A stretch of DNA of 64,000 bases from Patella vulgata (taxonomy: Eukaryota; Mollusca; Gastropoda; Patellidae). The stretch lies in NCBI RefSeq assembly GCF_932274485.2, contig NC_065879.2, forward strand, positions 44,254,936-44,318,935, given 5' to 3'. The notes beneath the pieces were generated by a model. The model was given only the letters and a program-made list of their open reading frames with translations. It was not told the origin of the DNA and ran no database searches. This document shows, one piece after another, positions 33,786 through 44,148 of this stretch. Every line of letters begins with the position of its first letter. Position 1 is the stretch's first letter. A program made the translations under genes and the position numbers.

Positions 33786-34090
33786 ATATTACCAAATTTG
33801 GCGGCCATTATGAAAGAAACGCCCGGCACCATATAAAAAATACTTCTTTTTTTTTTAATTGGTGTTTGTCAAATTCGATTTTTCGGCACATTTCGCTTGC
33901 ATAACCACTCTGTGTTTGAGGAATTTAAAAAGAAATCATTTATAATCCAACGAGTAAATAGTAAAACACACTGATTACGAGATATCGCTCTCAGAAAATT
34001 CCCCGATTTTGGGTATGATTTTGTTTGATATATTTATCACTGAACCAAACTGCATTGGTTTCTTTTGCATTTTTTTTAGGGTAAAACGTT
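33786..34090 (+). repeat. Dispersed repeat R1, copy 3
   Basis: It begins ATTACCAAATTTGGCGGCCA and follows the R1 body to AGATATCGCTCTCAGAAAAT and beyond. Together with copy 2 it forms a tandem pair separated by the LINE fragment. Confidence 0.7.
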
Positions 34091-34299
34091 TTCCCTCAAC
34101 GCCTAATACTGCAAGAAAAAGACAAATGTTGGTATGTAAACCTGTATGAAGCCATGACGTCATAGCTTTTATGGCGTCATAATTTGGACCCAAAATGGCG
34201 CCTGGAAATGAGTTGTCGTAACTTTCCCCACAGTCTACTCGCTCATGTGCTCATCGTTGTATACCAACTATCGTTGAAACCATCAACCTAAATTGCAAA

Positions 34300-34633
34300 T
34301 GAAATAAAATGAAATGAAATGGGGTTTAACGTTCTGCTCCGACTGGGATAATGAAGACAGGCATACGTCATATGGTGTACTATGAGGGTAATTTTGCATG
34401 GCCTACTCTTATATCGAATTCCAACTGCCAAGGGATCTCAGGGGACCTCAGTTTTTCGTCCCATCCAAACGACTAGATAGCTGTTTTTGCCAGACCCACT
34501 TTCCTGAACCAATGACAAGTGGAAACCACGCCTGAATATCCCGATGAACTTTATCGGCCAACACCAGGATTGAACCCGGACCCCCACGCTAGCGAGCCAG
34601 CGTCTTACTAACTTAGCCACCGTGGCTCCAATC
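34300..34633 (-). mobile_element. SINE family 1, nearly full length
   Basis: The tail (GAAATGAAATGGGGTTTAAC) lies at the left and the head at the right, where the complement reads GGAGCCACGGTGGCTAAGTT (A box) and a B box within GGGTCCGGGTTCAATCC. It is flanked by a near-perfect duplication of about 12 bp (ACCTAAATTGCA and ATCTAAATTGCA). The body lacks part of the 3' half. Confidence 0.85.
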
Positions 34634-34707
34634 TAAATTGCAGTGATTCATGGGCACCGTCTGAGAGAGTTCAAAAGTCCGTGACGTTTGATGATTTCTT
34701 ATATATA

Positions 34708-35264
34708 CCGGGTGACACAAAAAAAGCGTTCATCACCTAAACTTGAATAACGAAGAGGGGTCGTCAGGGACCTCCAGTGGTTCCAGCAGGATGGTGCCAC
34801 TCCCCACACCTCAAACGAATCATTGGCATGGCTACAGTAGCGTTTCGCTGACCGACTGATCAGCCGCAGGTGTGACCCGGAGTGGTCGCCACATTCACCG
34901 GACTTGAACGCCCCAGATTTTTATCTGTGAGGATACCTTAAGGACAGGGTGTATGGCAACAACCCTCAGACTATCCCTGATCTGAAGGCAGCAATCACAG
35001 CGGCAATAAAAGCGATCCCAAGGGAAGAATGTGGGAGGGTCATCGAGAACTTTGCCCGCCGGATCCAAATGTGCTTGCAGCTCATTTAGAGCACATTTTT
35101 TGAGCGCCAGTTAAACAAAGAGTGTTTGTGGTACAGACTTGAAACTTTGGAGATGTCTGCTACATAGACTTAACCTAATGTAGCTGAATTTTTGTGTTAA
35201 TCTAAATAAAATTTTGGAAGTTATTCGATTTTTATTGATGAACGTTTTTTTTTGTGTCACCCTG
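34708..35264 (+). mobile_element. Tc1/mariner-superfamily element, internally deleted
   Basis: TIRs are CCGGGTGACACAAAAAAAGC on the left and the complement of CAGGGTGACACAAAAAAAAA on the right, flanked by TA at 34706-34707 and 35265-35266. The remaining frame encodes the second half of a DDE transposase: LQWFQQDGATPHTSNESLAW, then WSPHSPDLNAPDFYL, GYLKDRVYGNNPQTIPDLKA and RVIENFARRIQMCLQLI. A stop (TGA) replaces the expected tryptophan after DFYL, and the N-terminal half is deleted right after the left TIR. It cannot be autonomous. Confidence 0.9.
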
Positions 35265-35529
35265 TATTATAGCATATAAGGCGAAGATTTATAAAACTTT
35301 TTAACTGGGCGGAATCTTTTATTACGATCATTTAGGAAAACAATCTATAAAATAGAGTATACAAAATATTTATACATATAAACACATATGAAAGAGATAT
35401 CAGGAAACAATTTGAGAATAATATGGTGGAATACGACTTTTATATAGAATGTTGAACTGGAATGAACGAAAACACAACAAACAAACTGGCTGACATAAAA
35501 TGACAAATAACACATAAATACCTTAATGT

Positions 35530-35600
35530 GAAATGAAATGAAATGGAGTTTAACGTCTTATTGTTCTGCTCCGACTGGGCTAATGAAAACAGGGCGTTAA
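35530..35600 (-). mobile_element. SINE family 1, 3' end only
   Basis: GAAATGAAATGAAATGGAGT and GTTCTGCTCCGACTGGGCTA, then AATGAAAACAGGG, are the complement of the tail. Confidence 0.8.
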
Positions 35601-35648
35601 AGTAAGGTAAATCTATTTGGATCCTGCCAAATACTGTCCCATATTGAA

Positions 35649-36029
35649 GGGGACCGCGTGGCTAAGTGGGTAAGGCGCTGGCTCGCTAGCCTGGAGGTCG
35701 GGTGTTCGATCCCTGCATTGGCCGAGAAAGTTCATCCAGATTTTCCGGCGTGGGTCCCCCTTGTCAGTGATGCAGGACGGAGGGCCTGACAAGGACAGCT
35801 GTCTAGTCCTTCGGATGAGACGAAAAACCGAGGTCCCGTGTATACATTGGAATGCACGTAAAAGATCCCTTGGCAGTTGGAATTCGATATAAGAGTAGGT
35901 GATAGTGCCGCTGTCCGGGCAAAATTTCCCTCATAGCACACTGTATGGCGTATGCCCGTCTTCATTAGCCCAGGTTAGGAGCAGAACAGTAGGACGTTAA
36001 ACCCCATTTCATTTCATTTCATTTCATTT
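35649..36029 (+). mobile_element. SINE family 1, full-length, best-preserved copy
   Basis: It has a perfect A box (TGGCTAAGTGG), a B box GGTGTTCGATCC near 35700, the whole body, and a tail of four ATTTC units. A perfect 13-bp target duplication, TGTCCCATATTGA, flanks it (35636-35648 and 36031-36043). The intact promoter and clean duplication mark it as the youngest copy in the window. Confidence 0.92.
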
Positions 36030-36077
36030 ATGTCCCATATTGATAGTATGACATGCATAGCATTATACCGAAATATA

Positions 36078-36165
36078 CTGTGTGCTATGTGGGGCATTTT
36101 GCCCGGACAGCGGCCAACACCGCAAGTGAACTCAAGACCTCCAGGTTAGCGGGCCTGCGTCTTAT
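36078..36165 (-). mobile_element. SINE family 1, internally deleted fragment
   Basis: GTGTGCTATGTGGGGCATTT and GCCCGGACAGCGGCCAACAC are fused to a B-box/A-box complement (AAGACCTCCAGGTTAGCGGG). Confidence 0.6.
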
Positions 36166-36540
36166 TCTATAGATATGGGCTGTTATAGAACTAAAGCTAA
36201 AATGACATTATGAATTCGAGTAACATAAGAAGAATCTAAAACATTGTCTTGCGAAAGAATATATGTTAGTCCTGAAATGATATAGCTATACAGAACACAT
36301 TGTAAAAGACATTAAGACAGAACTAACTTGTAAATCGATGAAAAAATTATACATCACAAATACCTGAACAATCAGATATTAAAAACCGTTCGCACTAATT
36401 TCATGCTTTACATTTAACAAATAAATGATAAAAAAATAACCATTATAGATCATTTCTTCCATTTAACACGATTGTGTTTAAGGCTTAAAATAAATAATTA
36501 TCATTGTCACCAATGAATGTAATTAATAAACAACGTTGCT
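36166..36540. other. 3' flank of the galactosyltransferase gene
   Basis: AT-rich sequence, expected to hold the 3' UTR of the minus-strand gene. A TTTATT (AATAAA on the minus strand) is present close to the stop at 36487-36492 among other AT-rich words; the true poly(A) site cannot be fixed. Confidence 0.4.
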
Positions 36541-37833
36541 TTAAACACTTCTCCATGCTGATACCCCTTCTATCGTTTGGTTTGAATTCTTTTGCACTTC
36601 TGTCAATACGTCTTTCACGGTGAATGTTTCTTTATTTCTAAATTGTCTTTTCAAAAACATGTTCTGAACTATTTCTTTTTGACGGCTAAAGTCTTTTAAA
36701 ATGTTTTCGACTGATATTATGCCACATAACTGGGTATTTTGAATACGGTGCCAAAAACTGTAAGCTAGAGCTGGATATGTACCCTGGGTCATAATTTTTC
36801 TTTCCAGCACAAAATCACACAAATTTAGGTCCTTCGTGGGGTGTTTATCGTAAAATTCTTCCGGGATATCTACGTGACGGGCGTCGAAAACCTTGGCCAA
36901 AACTCCCGTAATATGTGAGTCCTCTATGTTCATATAGGGAAAATATTGTGACACATTTAATATTTTTATTGCTAGGTCACTTGGCATTATATACATGTTG
37001 CCTTTTACATGGGGTGGATACCAGTCTAAAGGATAGGCACTCATACGTACAGCAGTCTTGGATGCTTTACTTCCTTTATTCCCGCGCACGACTCTTTCCG
37101 CAAAAGCGAAAGGTCCATAAATGGTATTAGACCATTCGAGAGAAACCAACAAATTCAATATACGTGGAACATCTATAAAAGTATCTTCATCTATTTTCAT
37201 AACAAACTGTGTTTCAGGGCAAAATGTTTTCACCCATTTGAAACCCATCAGTACCTTAAGCGTGAGGTTGTAGTACGATTCTTGGAAATCAGCTTGTACA
37301 ATATCTTTGGTGACCTTTGCCTCATCCCGCACTCGCGAATTCAGCGTTGAATTCGTGGATTTCCCTAATAAAAATATCATTCGGACCTCGCCGTGAAGCC
37401 TTCTGCCTGGCCAGGGCTTGTTTTTGGCAACGCTACCCCATGTTTCTCTTATAGCTGTTCTTTCCAGCAAATGTTCATGTTGCGTTAACACCATAATCAC
37501 AACTGTGGGTTTGCTGCCCAAATGACATGCGTCAGGACTATTGAGAGAAAAATTAAAATCCAGCGGAGTCAAGAGTCGCTCGCTCGGTCTAAAGACATCG
37601 GGATTATTTAAGAGTTCTTTATGACCGTAAAATGTTAACAATTGGTTCTTAGTTGCGTCATGGGTAACTGGTACGTCGTTACCGCATCTAAAATCTAAAG
37701 CCGTTATTGGTGTGACCGATGGAGATACCGTTGGGATGATATATCCGATCACACAAAATATATACACAAACAAAACACTTACAAAACATCCATATATCAG
37801 TCTCTTTAATTTATACGTACTTGGTGCAGATAT
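36541..37833 (-). CDS. Beta-1,3-galactosyltransferase-like glycosyltransferase (GT31), main exon
   Basis: The exon encodes 430 residues and the stop. Family 31 enzymes are type II Golgi membrane proteins that add galactose or N-acetylhexosamine in beta-1,3 linkage from UDP-sugars. Counting from the exon start: a basic KLKR then a hydrophobic segment at about 12-34 (LIYGCFVSVLFVYIFCVIGY) is the signal anchor; RTAIRETWG (125-133), FLLG (about 154-157), the ESYYNLTLKVLMGFKW block (about 185-200), the metal-binding DxD as DED in KIDEDTF (215-217), KGNMYIMP (about 277-284) and EDSHITG (304-310, catalytic region) follow in the usual order. There is no in-frame ATG near the start; instead TTTTTCGTTTACAG precedes position 37833 on the minus strand, so this is a 3' terminal exon and the start codon is on an upstream exon (candidate at 44149-44251, matching phase). 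The acceptor sugar is unknown. Confidence 0.9.
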   Translation of the reverse strand: MSAPSTYKLKRLIYGCFVSVLFVYIFCVIGYIIPTVSPSVTPITALDFRCGNDVPVTHDATKNQLLTFYGHKELLNNPDVFRPSERLLTPLDFNFSLNSPDACHLGSKPTVVIMVLTQHEHLLERTAIRETWGSVAKNKPWPGRRLHGEVRMIFLLGKSTNSTLNSRVRDEAKVTKDIVQADFQESYYNLTLKVLMGFKWVKTFCPETQFVMKIDEDTFIDVPRILNLLVSLEWSNTIYGPFAFAERVVRGNKGSKASKTAVRMSAYPLDWYPPHVKGNMYIMPSDLAIKILNVSQYFPYMNIEDSHITGVLAKVFDARHVDIPEEFYDKHPTKDLNLCDFVLERKIMTQGTYPALAYSFWHRIQNTQLCGIISVENILKDFSRQKEIVQNMFLKRQFRNKETFTVKDVLTEVQKNSNQTIEGVSAWRSV

Positions 37834-38449
37834 CTGTAAACGAAAAACAAATTAAATTAAACTTCATATAATAACAAGCTTAATAACCAAAGAGACCGAC
37901 AAATTTTAATAAGGATGTTATAAATCATTTGTAACTTTTGCATTGACATTTATGTGTCATATATGCCAGTTGCTATTTGAATTATCATGGGCGTACGGGC
38001 TCGATGAATGTTAGGGCGGGCGGGGCGGGCGGGGGCATGACTTGCAATGCCCAAAAAGAGGCGAAAGAGCGGAGCTTAATGTGTTGTTATTTGGGATTTT
38101 GGATTCAGGTAAGTCACCTAAGGTAGGCTATATTGGACCACATTGAAGTTACTGGAATAGCAAGGGGCCTCGCACTCCCCAAGAAAATTTTAAATATTTA
38201 ACCGCCACAAATGCGTTTTTCTGCTATCCTAGCCCGTGAATTAAGCAACTTTAAAGTTTCCAATCGGTTTGCAACCGAAATCCCACTCTATGTCGACCTG
38301 AATTCCAACCATCTAACCACAATGTTGCAGCTGCGTTCACAAATAAAAATCGATGCCCGACCATAGTCAATTCAGTACAGATTCGTGGTATATTTAATGA
38401 AAAGAAAAGTAAAATTAGTGTTTTATCAGATTTGGAGCACTTTATTTTG
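37834..38449. other. Intron sequence flanking the large TIR element
   Basis: No gene is seen. GC-rich GGGCGGGCGGGGCGGGCGGG occurs near 38013. It lies inside the intron proposed for the galactosyltransferase gene. Confidence 0.5.
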
Positions 38450-38494
38450 CCAACTTACGAAGGCCCATTAGTGCCAAACAAAAAAAAAATATTA

Positions 38495-38880
38495 ATCCGC
38501 TTGAACGAGTTAGTATCTCGTTTGAACGAATTCCATCTCGTTTGAACGAATTAATTATCTCGTTTGAACGAATTAGTATCTCGTTTGAACGAATTAATTA
38601 TCTCGTTTAAACCAGTTAGTATCCCGTTTGAACGAATTGGTATCTCGCTTGAACGAATTAATTATCTTGTTTGAACGAATTAGTATCTCGTTTGAACGAA
38701 TTAGTATCTCGTTTGAACGAATTAATTATCTCGTTTAAACCAGTTAATATCTCGTTTAAACGAGTTAGTATCTCGTTTGAACGAATTAATTATCTCGTTT
38801 GAACGAATTAATTATCTCGTTTACGAATTAAATATTTCGTTTAAACCAGTTAGTATCTCGTTTAAACATTTATGAGATGG
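38495..38880. repeat. Subterminal tandem array, left arm
   Basis: About seventeen repeats of the form TCTCGTTTGAACGAATTA, with occasional AATTAATTAT spacers and CGTTTAAACCAGTTAGTATC variants. The core CGTTTGAACG is nearly palindromic. The right arm has a shorter version at 43750-43945 in reverse. Confidence 0.9.
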
Positions 38881-39000
38881 AGAATTAGTATAGAATATGT
38901 TGGAAGTTATCCACGATTTAAAAGCCGAATATGTTTAATGTTAGCCTGAATTAGCCACAACATCGTAGTGAAGTCATTGTTTTATGACATGTATGCTTAA

Positions 39001-39267
39001 ACAGGCATTATGCAAGAGCTAAATCTGCCTATTGCAGGTCTTTCTTTAGGCCTTAAATGTTATATAAACTATTAATTAGACATTTATTAACATATTTAAG
39101 TAGATTAAAACGGTTCGGCTATTTAATGTTTTAATTTAAAAATGATATCGTCGCCCAGAATAAAGTAATTTAATGAAAATTTCAATATATTCATTTTGCA
39201 TTATCTTTTTTTGAACTATTTTTGCAAGAACGAGCAGCTCTTTATCTAAATCTTACATAACGTATCT
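39001..39267 (+). mobile_element. MITE family c, TTAA type, copy 2
   Basis: TTAA lies at 38997-39000 and 39268-39271. The undisturbed opposite arm of the host element keeps a single TTAA at the equivalent point (complement of GCTTAAAAAGGC near 43525), which confirms the insertion site. Confidence 0.85.
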
Positions 39268-39271
39268 TTAA

Positions 39272-40790
39272 TAATGCAAAGACGTAGATTCGAAACGCAC
39301 CCAATTAAGAAATAATTATGCCTTAGCTGAATTTTCGCTAGCTCAGTGAACAGAACTACAGGTATACGGGGTTTACATATTAATTGTAATTTGCAATAAA
39401 GGATTATTATTATTATTATTATTATTATATTCTTTATTTCCTCCAGTTATGAAGAGTACAAACAATACAGCATATACGATATAAGATACACACAATGCAG
39501 AGAATAAATACAGAAATATACATATACAATATACAAACTAATTTGAAGTAAGGACTTAAAGATCACAGTGACGTAAAGCAAAATATACAAACATTATGGC
39601 AGCTCTCTGATAGTCATAAATAGTTGTACTACTGATAGTGATATCACGTGATTGATCTACTTTTAGACTTAACAGGTCCCTGAAAAGGTTACTAGGATCT
39701 GCACCAAACTTTATTATGAAACTAATTCTCGTTTCATTGAATAAATCGCATTCTAAGACTAAGTGATCCAGTCTAGAGCAGAAGAATCTACCACACTTTT
39801 CACTTAATTCTGTAACAAAAATGGCATCATCACTTACCCGGATTGAGGTACACGCTCTCACAAATATTCTGCAGGTAACTTTTAATGAAGGATCACGCAT
39901 CCACACTGAAAATACGGGATGTGGCGACAACTCTTTCTGTATTTGGGAAAACAGACGAAAGTCATTGTGTAACGTCATCCGTAACTTCCAATCGTTACAC
40001 TCTTTTGTCGTAACGGATCGAAGAGGATTTGGGTGAGTTTCTGAGATAGAGGGGGTAGAAGAAACAACTAATTTGCGACGTCTACTTTAATGGCGCGAGT
40101 CTTGTTAGAAAACTCTGTAGTCCTCCGATGACACGAAAATCTGTGGATGACAGTAGCAGTATGCAAAACGAGACTATAGCGTAGTAATTGTGCCGAACAT
40201 TGCCCACGTTGCACGTCTCATCCCTCCCACTAGGGTCCTGTGTGGCAACGCGACTCTGCTGTTGGTCAACTTGCTAGAGAGAACAGGGGACGTGAAACCG
40301 AGAGCCGCAGAGGGGAACGATGGGTCAAAGTGAACCAAGAGGGAAAAGCCTCTGTGTCGGCTTTCACCGGTAATCAAGCGTAGGGTGGTCAAACAGCCGT
40401 TCCTCGCTTGAGCCAGCGTTCCCCTCTGCAACCCTCGGCTTCAAGTCCTCTGTCCTATCGAGGAAGTCGGCCAGGTTCCCTAGTGGGAGGGATGCGACGT
40501 GCAATGCGATAAATTTTGCGGCACTACTACCCCTGCTTCGTTTTGCATGCTGCATGCGCAAATTAGTTATTTCTTTTAACACTCCCACCCCAACCCTCTA
40601 TCTTAGAAACTCATCCAAATCCTCTTCCAAGGCAATCAACACTGGAAATAAGTTCATCTGGCAACAATAATATTAATCCTTAATATGTAAACATCGCTGA
40701 CAAGCAATCGTATACCCGTAGTTCTGTTCACCTACCATTTTATTTCTTAATTGGGTGCATTTCAAATCCACGTCCTTAATAGTTCATACA
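39272..40790. repeat. Inverted duplication containing LINE sequence
   Basis: Left part 39285-39415 and right part about 40665-40775 are reverse complements (ACGCACCCAATTAAGAAATA; complement at the right), and 40019-40320 pairs with 40350-40629 (AAGAGGATTTGGGTGAG, TCCCTCCCACTAGGG, GCAGAGGGGAACG, CTTTCACCGGTAATCAAGCG). The right half lacks the coding block at about 39450-40015. Divergence between halves is considerable, so the duplication is old. Confidence 0.7.
39433..40100 (-). pseudogene. LINE reverse-transcriptase C-terminal fragment
   Basis: The minus strand encodes about 175 open residues, including NDFRLFSQIQKEL, VCWMRD-like VFSVWMRDPSLK, CGRFFCSRLDHLVLECDLFN and AAIMFVYFALRHCDL before a stop at 39556. 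The C..C...H...C arrangement (CGRFFCSRLDHLVLEC) is the zinc-knuckle-like C-terminus found in CR1/Jockey-type LINEs. The 3' side continues to a (TAA)n tail read as ATT repeats at 39405-39428. The upstream part merges into the inverted duplication. Confidence 0.7.
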
Positions 40791-41879
40791 TATCTGTCGT
40801 AATGCGCGGCGGGACAATTTACCCAATACTAAACAATACCACCCGAATACCACTCCAATATCACCACATACTGCCCAATACTACAACATAATGGTGCCAA
40901 ACTAGAATATTACTTGATTTTTTTTCAAAAATAGTGCGATATATCGTGGGAAATGTACTTCAAATGTGATTACCGATTTCTGGCTGTTCCATTTGCCTCC
41001 CTATATCACCCAAATCAAGCAAATAATAACCCAATACTACCAAATACTTATCAAATACTACTTAATACTACCCAACATTATAAAATACAAACCTAATATC
41101 GTCAATTAGCAGCACATCAGTATAATAATTGCAACATATATTCGATAATTTACAGAAAATTAAAATATTTACGCAGTTATCACCCTTTACAACCCACAAA
41201 TAGATTTTAGATTGCTACTCAGATTAATCATCTTGCTGGGCTTTGCAGTTTGTTTCCAAGACAAAAGGGAGTTTTAAAAGAAGTTAACAAAGATTTAAAA
41301 ATGCATTAAAATAAAATCATTTTGTAAAATAAACAGCCAAGCATCCAAATAAAAGAGTATTTTAGAGGTTGATTTAAAAATGTTTCTTTCCTAGAGTTTT
41401 ACGTCCACTTCCACCTAAGGTGATATCGTAGACAAGTCCCGTGGCCTAATCAAAAGTCTTATACTATAAATTATTTCTTCATCCTGGTGATTTTAGTATG
41501 ATAAAACGCTGTCTACAAGTGCACGCGAACCTGTAAAAATCATTTGGGTATATGTCAAGAAAGCATACGAATTTATCTTTATATCTGTCTTTTAATGACT
41601 TATTAACGCGTCTTCTCTGTCTTTTAAATGATTCTGGTTTCAAACCAGTTGCCTTTAAAAAAAACATCTTGTCAAAATTTCACCGATTCTTCGAATATCG
41701 TCACTATATTGAACAAATTCTAAGTATTCTACGGTATATATCCTAGGTGACGATGTCGCGGCGATGTCATTACCACCTAAATGAATAGACACGGTCATCA
41801 GTTTCCTACCACATATGCATATGTTTATATTTATTATTTCATGTCAACGATTAAATTATTGCATATATACTTAATGGAC

Positions 41880-42176
41880 GGTGTTTAAGTTTAAAATTAA
41901 CGAAATTGTACATGTTTATTACAATGCACATGTTTATTACAAATGTGTAATGCTCTACTCGTATATACATTCCACCTGACTTTACAATTAATCAATGGGG
42001 TTAAGATTGTTGATTGGGTAATCGAGTTCTGGTTTATTTATATTATCAAAGAAACCGACAGAGCTGTAACAGTCCGCAAATGATAGTTTTGATTAAATGA
42101 GAAGTGTCGCGTCGAGTATTACACACTGGAAAGAAACATGTGCAATTTCGTTAATTTTAAAATAAAACATCGTGCA
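41880..42176. repeat. Small inverted-repeat element
   Basis: Arms of about 80 bp (41884-41965 and 42100-42172) share AAAATTAACGAAATTG, ACATGTTT and GTGTAATRCTC in reverse. The interior of about 130 bp is unique. It is a MITE-like structure with uncertain ends. Confidence 0.65.
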
Positions 42177-42200
42177 GTAAGTAAATACGCAATAACTTAA

Positions 42201-42807
42201 AGATGGGTTCCCAGAAAAGTATTTATCGGGTGGTTATTTCCAATAAAAGTATGGTAATTTTGGTATATATGGAAAGTAGAGATATCCAATCTTACTAGAA
42301 AAATACTGGATTCCCCGAAAAACACTCATGAAGCGTATACAAGACCAAAATGTAAGTGTTCCCCTAACGAACAGCCCGACGATTAGGAATTTCTGCACGC
42401 GTGATGTCAAAGGTCACACGCGAACATTGAGCGCTTGATGTACAAGTTCATAAACTTTATGAAGAGTTAGACGTACAATACTTTCTGCGATAAAAATGAC
42501 GGGAAAAGACGCGGGTAGTGGATAATCCGAGAATTTAATTAGGATTCGATATTTGTAATAAATAGTAAGCGATTAAAGACAACATCGTCTTATGTATGCA
42601 ATGAATTCTCCTCTGACTTCCAAGAGAGGTGGGTCACGTGACGTAAACATGACCTGGTTTGATCGAATTTTTATAGCAGGACATTCCTTCGCAATTACAA
42701 TGTTTGAGAAGGATTTGAAGCAAAGTTATGACAAATTAATTAGTTTGAATATGTTTTTAGTCCATATATACCATTAAATCACCCAGTTTGTACGCGGGAA
42801 CCCATCT
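42201..42807 (+). mobile_element. MITE family b, TTAA-flanked, copy 2
   Basis: Perfect TTAA lies at 42197-42200 and 42808-42811, with perfect terminal inverted repeats AGATGGGTTCCC and GGGAACCCATCT. The 607-bp body is the reverse complement of 3174-3791. It contains no gene. Confidence 0.9.
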
Positions 42808-42892
42808 TTAATAGTTGACATGAAAAATGAATATAAACATTATGCAATTGTTTTGTTAAAGCATTAATTTTAGATAAATACAAACAATCGAC

Positions 42893-43030
42893 ACTAACTA
42901 GGTAATTTCGGGACTAACATATAGTTCAATATTATTTCATTAACTCGCTTGAGCGAAGGGGTGTTTAACAGTGAGATGAAACCGGGGGACCCGAGAAAAC
43001 CCACCTTGTTTGACAGACGACCTTATCAAG
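42893..43030 (-). mobile_element. SINE family 2, 3' portion
   Basis: ACTAGGTAATTTCGGGACTA, ATTTCATTAACTCGCTTGAG and AACCGGGGGACCCGAGAAAA are the complement of the family body. The tRNA-like head is missing. It lies at the inner edge of the right arm of the large element. Confidence 0.7.
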
Positions 43031-44148
43031 TGGTAAGAGACAGATGGGTCAGTTTGGGAATAAAATATATTATATCGTCATACTTGTTTTTTTGTATTTT
43101 AAGTTTGTCGTTTTGGAAACCAACTGCAAAGCCGGTTGTAAAGGGGGATAACTGGCTAAACATTTCAATTTTCTGCAAAATCTCGAATATTCGTCGCAGT
43201 AAGTATGCTAATGTGCTGTTATTTGACAATATTAGGTTGTTATTTGATCATACTGGGTACTATTTGAGGAGTATTTGGTAATACTGGGTTATTATAGGCT
43301 TGTTTGGGGTGGTATAGGGAGGCAAATTTAACAGCCAGATATCGATATCGCATTTAAAGTACACTTCAAGCGATGTAACTCTATATTTTTTAAAAAATTC
43401 AAATGATATGTCTATTTTGCACCATTATGTTGTAGTACTGAGTAGTATGTGGTGATATTAAGGTGGTATTGGGTGGTATTGGATAGTATTGGGTAAATCG
43501 TCCCACCCGTCGTAATGCCTTTTTAAGCATAAACAATGACTTCACTACAATGTTGTGGCTAACCCAGGCTAATATTAAACAAATTAGATAATTTCCACGG
43601 TATTCTATACTAATTCCCCTTTTCACAAGTATAATTCCTTCTACTGGCGGTAACGCAAAAAATAGTAAAGAACCTACGCGTATTAAATAATATTATCTTT
43701 ACTTGAAACACAATTTCTGCATGTCCCTTCCATGCTTCTGTACAATCGAAATATACTAACTCGTTCAAACGAGATACTAACTCGTTCAAACGAATTATTA
43801 ATTCGTTCAAACGAGATAATTAATTCGTTCAAACGAGATAATTAATTCGTTCAAATGAGATAATTAATTCGTTCAAACGAGATACTAATTCGTTCAAACG
43901 AGATAATTCATTCGTTCAAACGAGATACTTATTCGTTCAAACGGATTAATATTTATTTTTTGTTTGGCACGAATGGGCCTTCATACCAACTAGATGAAAT
44001 AATGCTGCACGAAAGGTCAGATTGCCCAAAAGTTAGCACCCCACCCGCCTCACTGCCTGGTATGCATATGTAATTATGTGTAATAAAACATGTTATCATC
44101 TGAGAGGTTGGTGAATAGAGCTTTAAAATGCATTATTCGATTTCTTAC

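Larger units (their letters stand above)
38456..43985. mobile_element. 5.53-kb long-TIR DNA element, non-coding, with nested insertions
   Basis: A 6-bp target duplication, CCAACT, lies at 38450-38455 and 43986-43991. Termini are TACGAAGGCCCATTAGTGCC on the left and the complement of TATGAAGGCCCATTCGTGCC on the right. The inverted arms are unusually long. The right arm (about 43090-43985) pairs with the left arm in two blocks (38456-39000 and about 40790-41275), because the left arm was later split by other elements. Each arm contains a tandem array of CGTTTGAACGAATTAATTAT units and then a segment rich in CCCAATACTACC-like words. The 1.8-kb core has no gene, only a small inverted repeat, a MITE and a SINE. 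The superfamily is unresolved; a 6-bp duplication is used by several, including Polintons, but no hallmark gene is present. Confidence 0.85.

Noticed and set aside
42949-43281. 110-residue frame (+)
   Set aside because: It crosses the boundary of a SINE and the inverted arm of the large element; coincidental.
38456-43985. Calling the large element a Polinton
   Set aside because: Only the 6-bp duplication and long arms fit; the ends differ from the usual AG start and there is no hallmark gene, so the family is left open.
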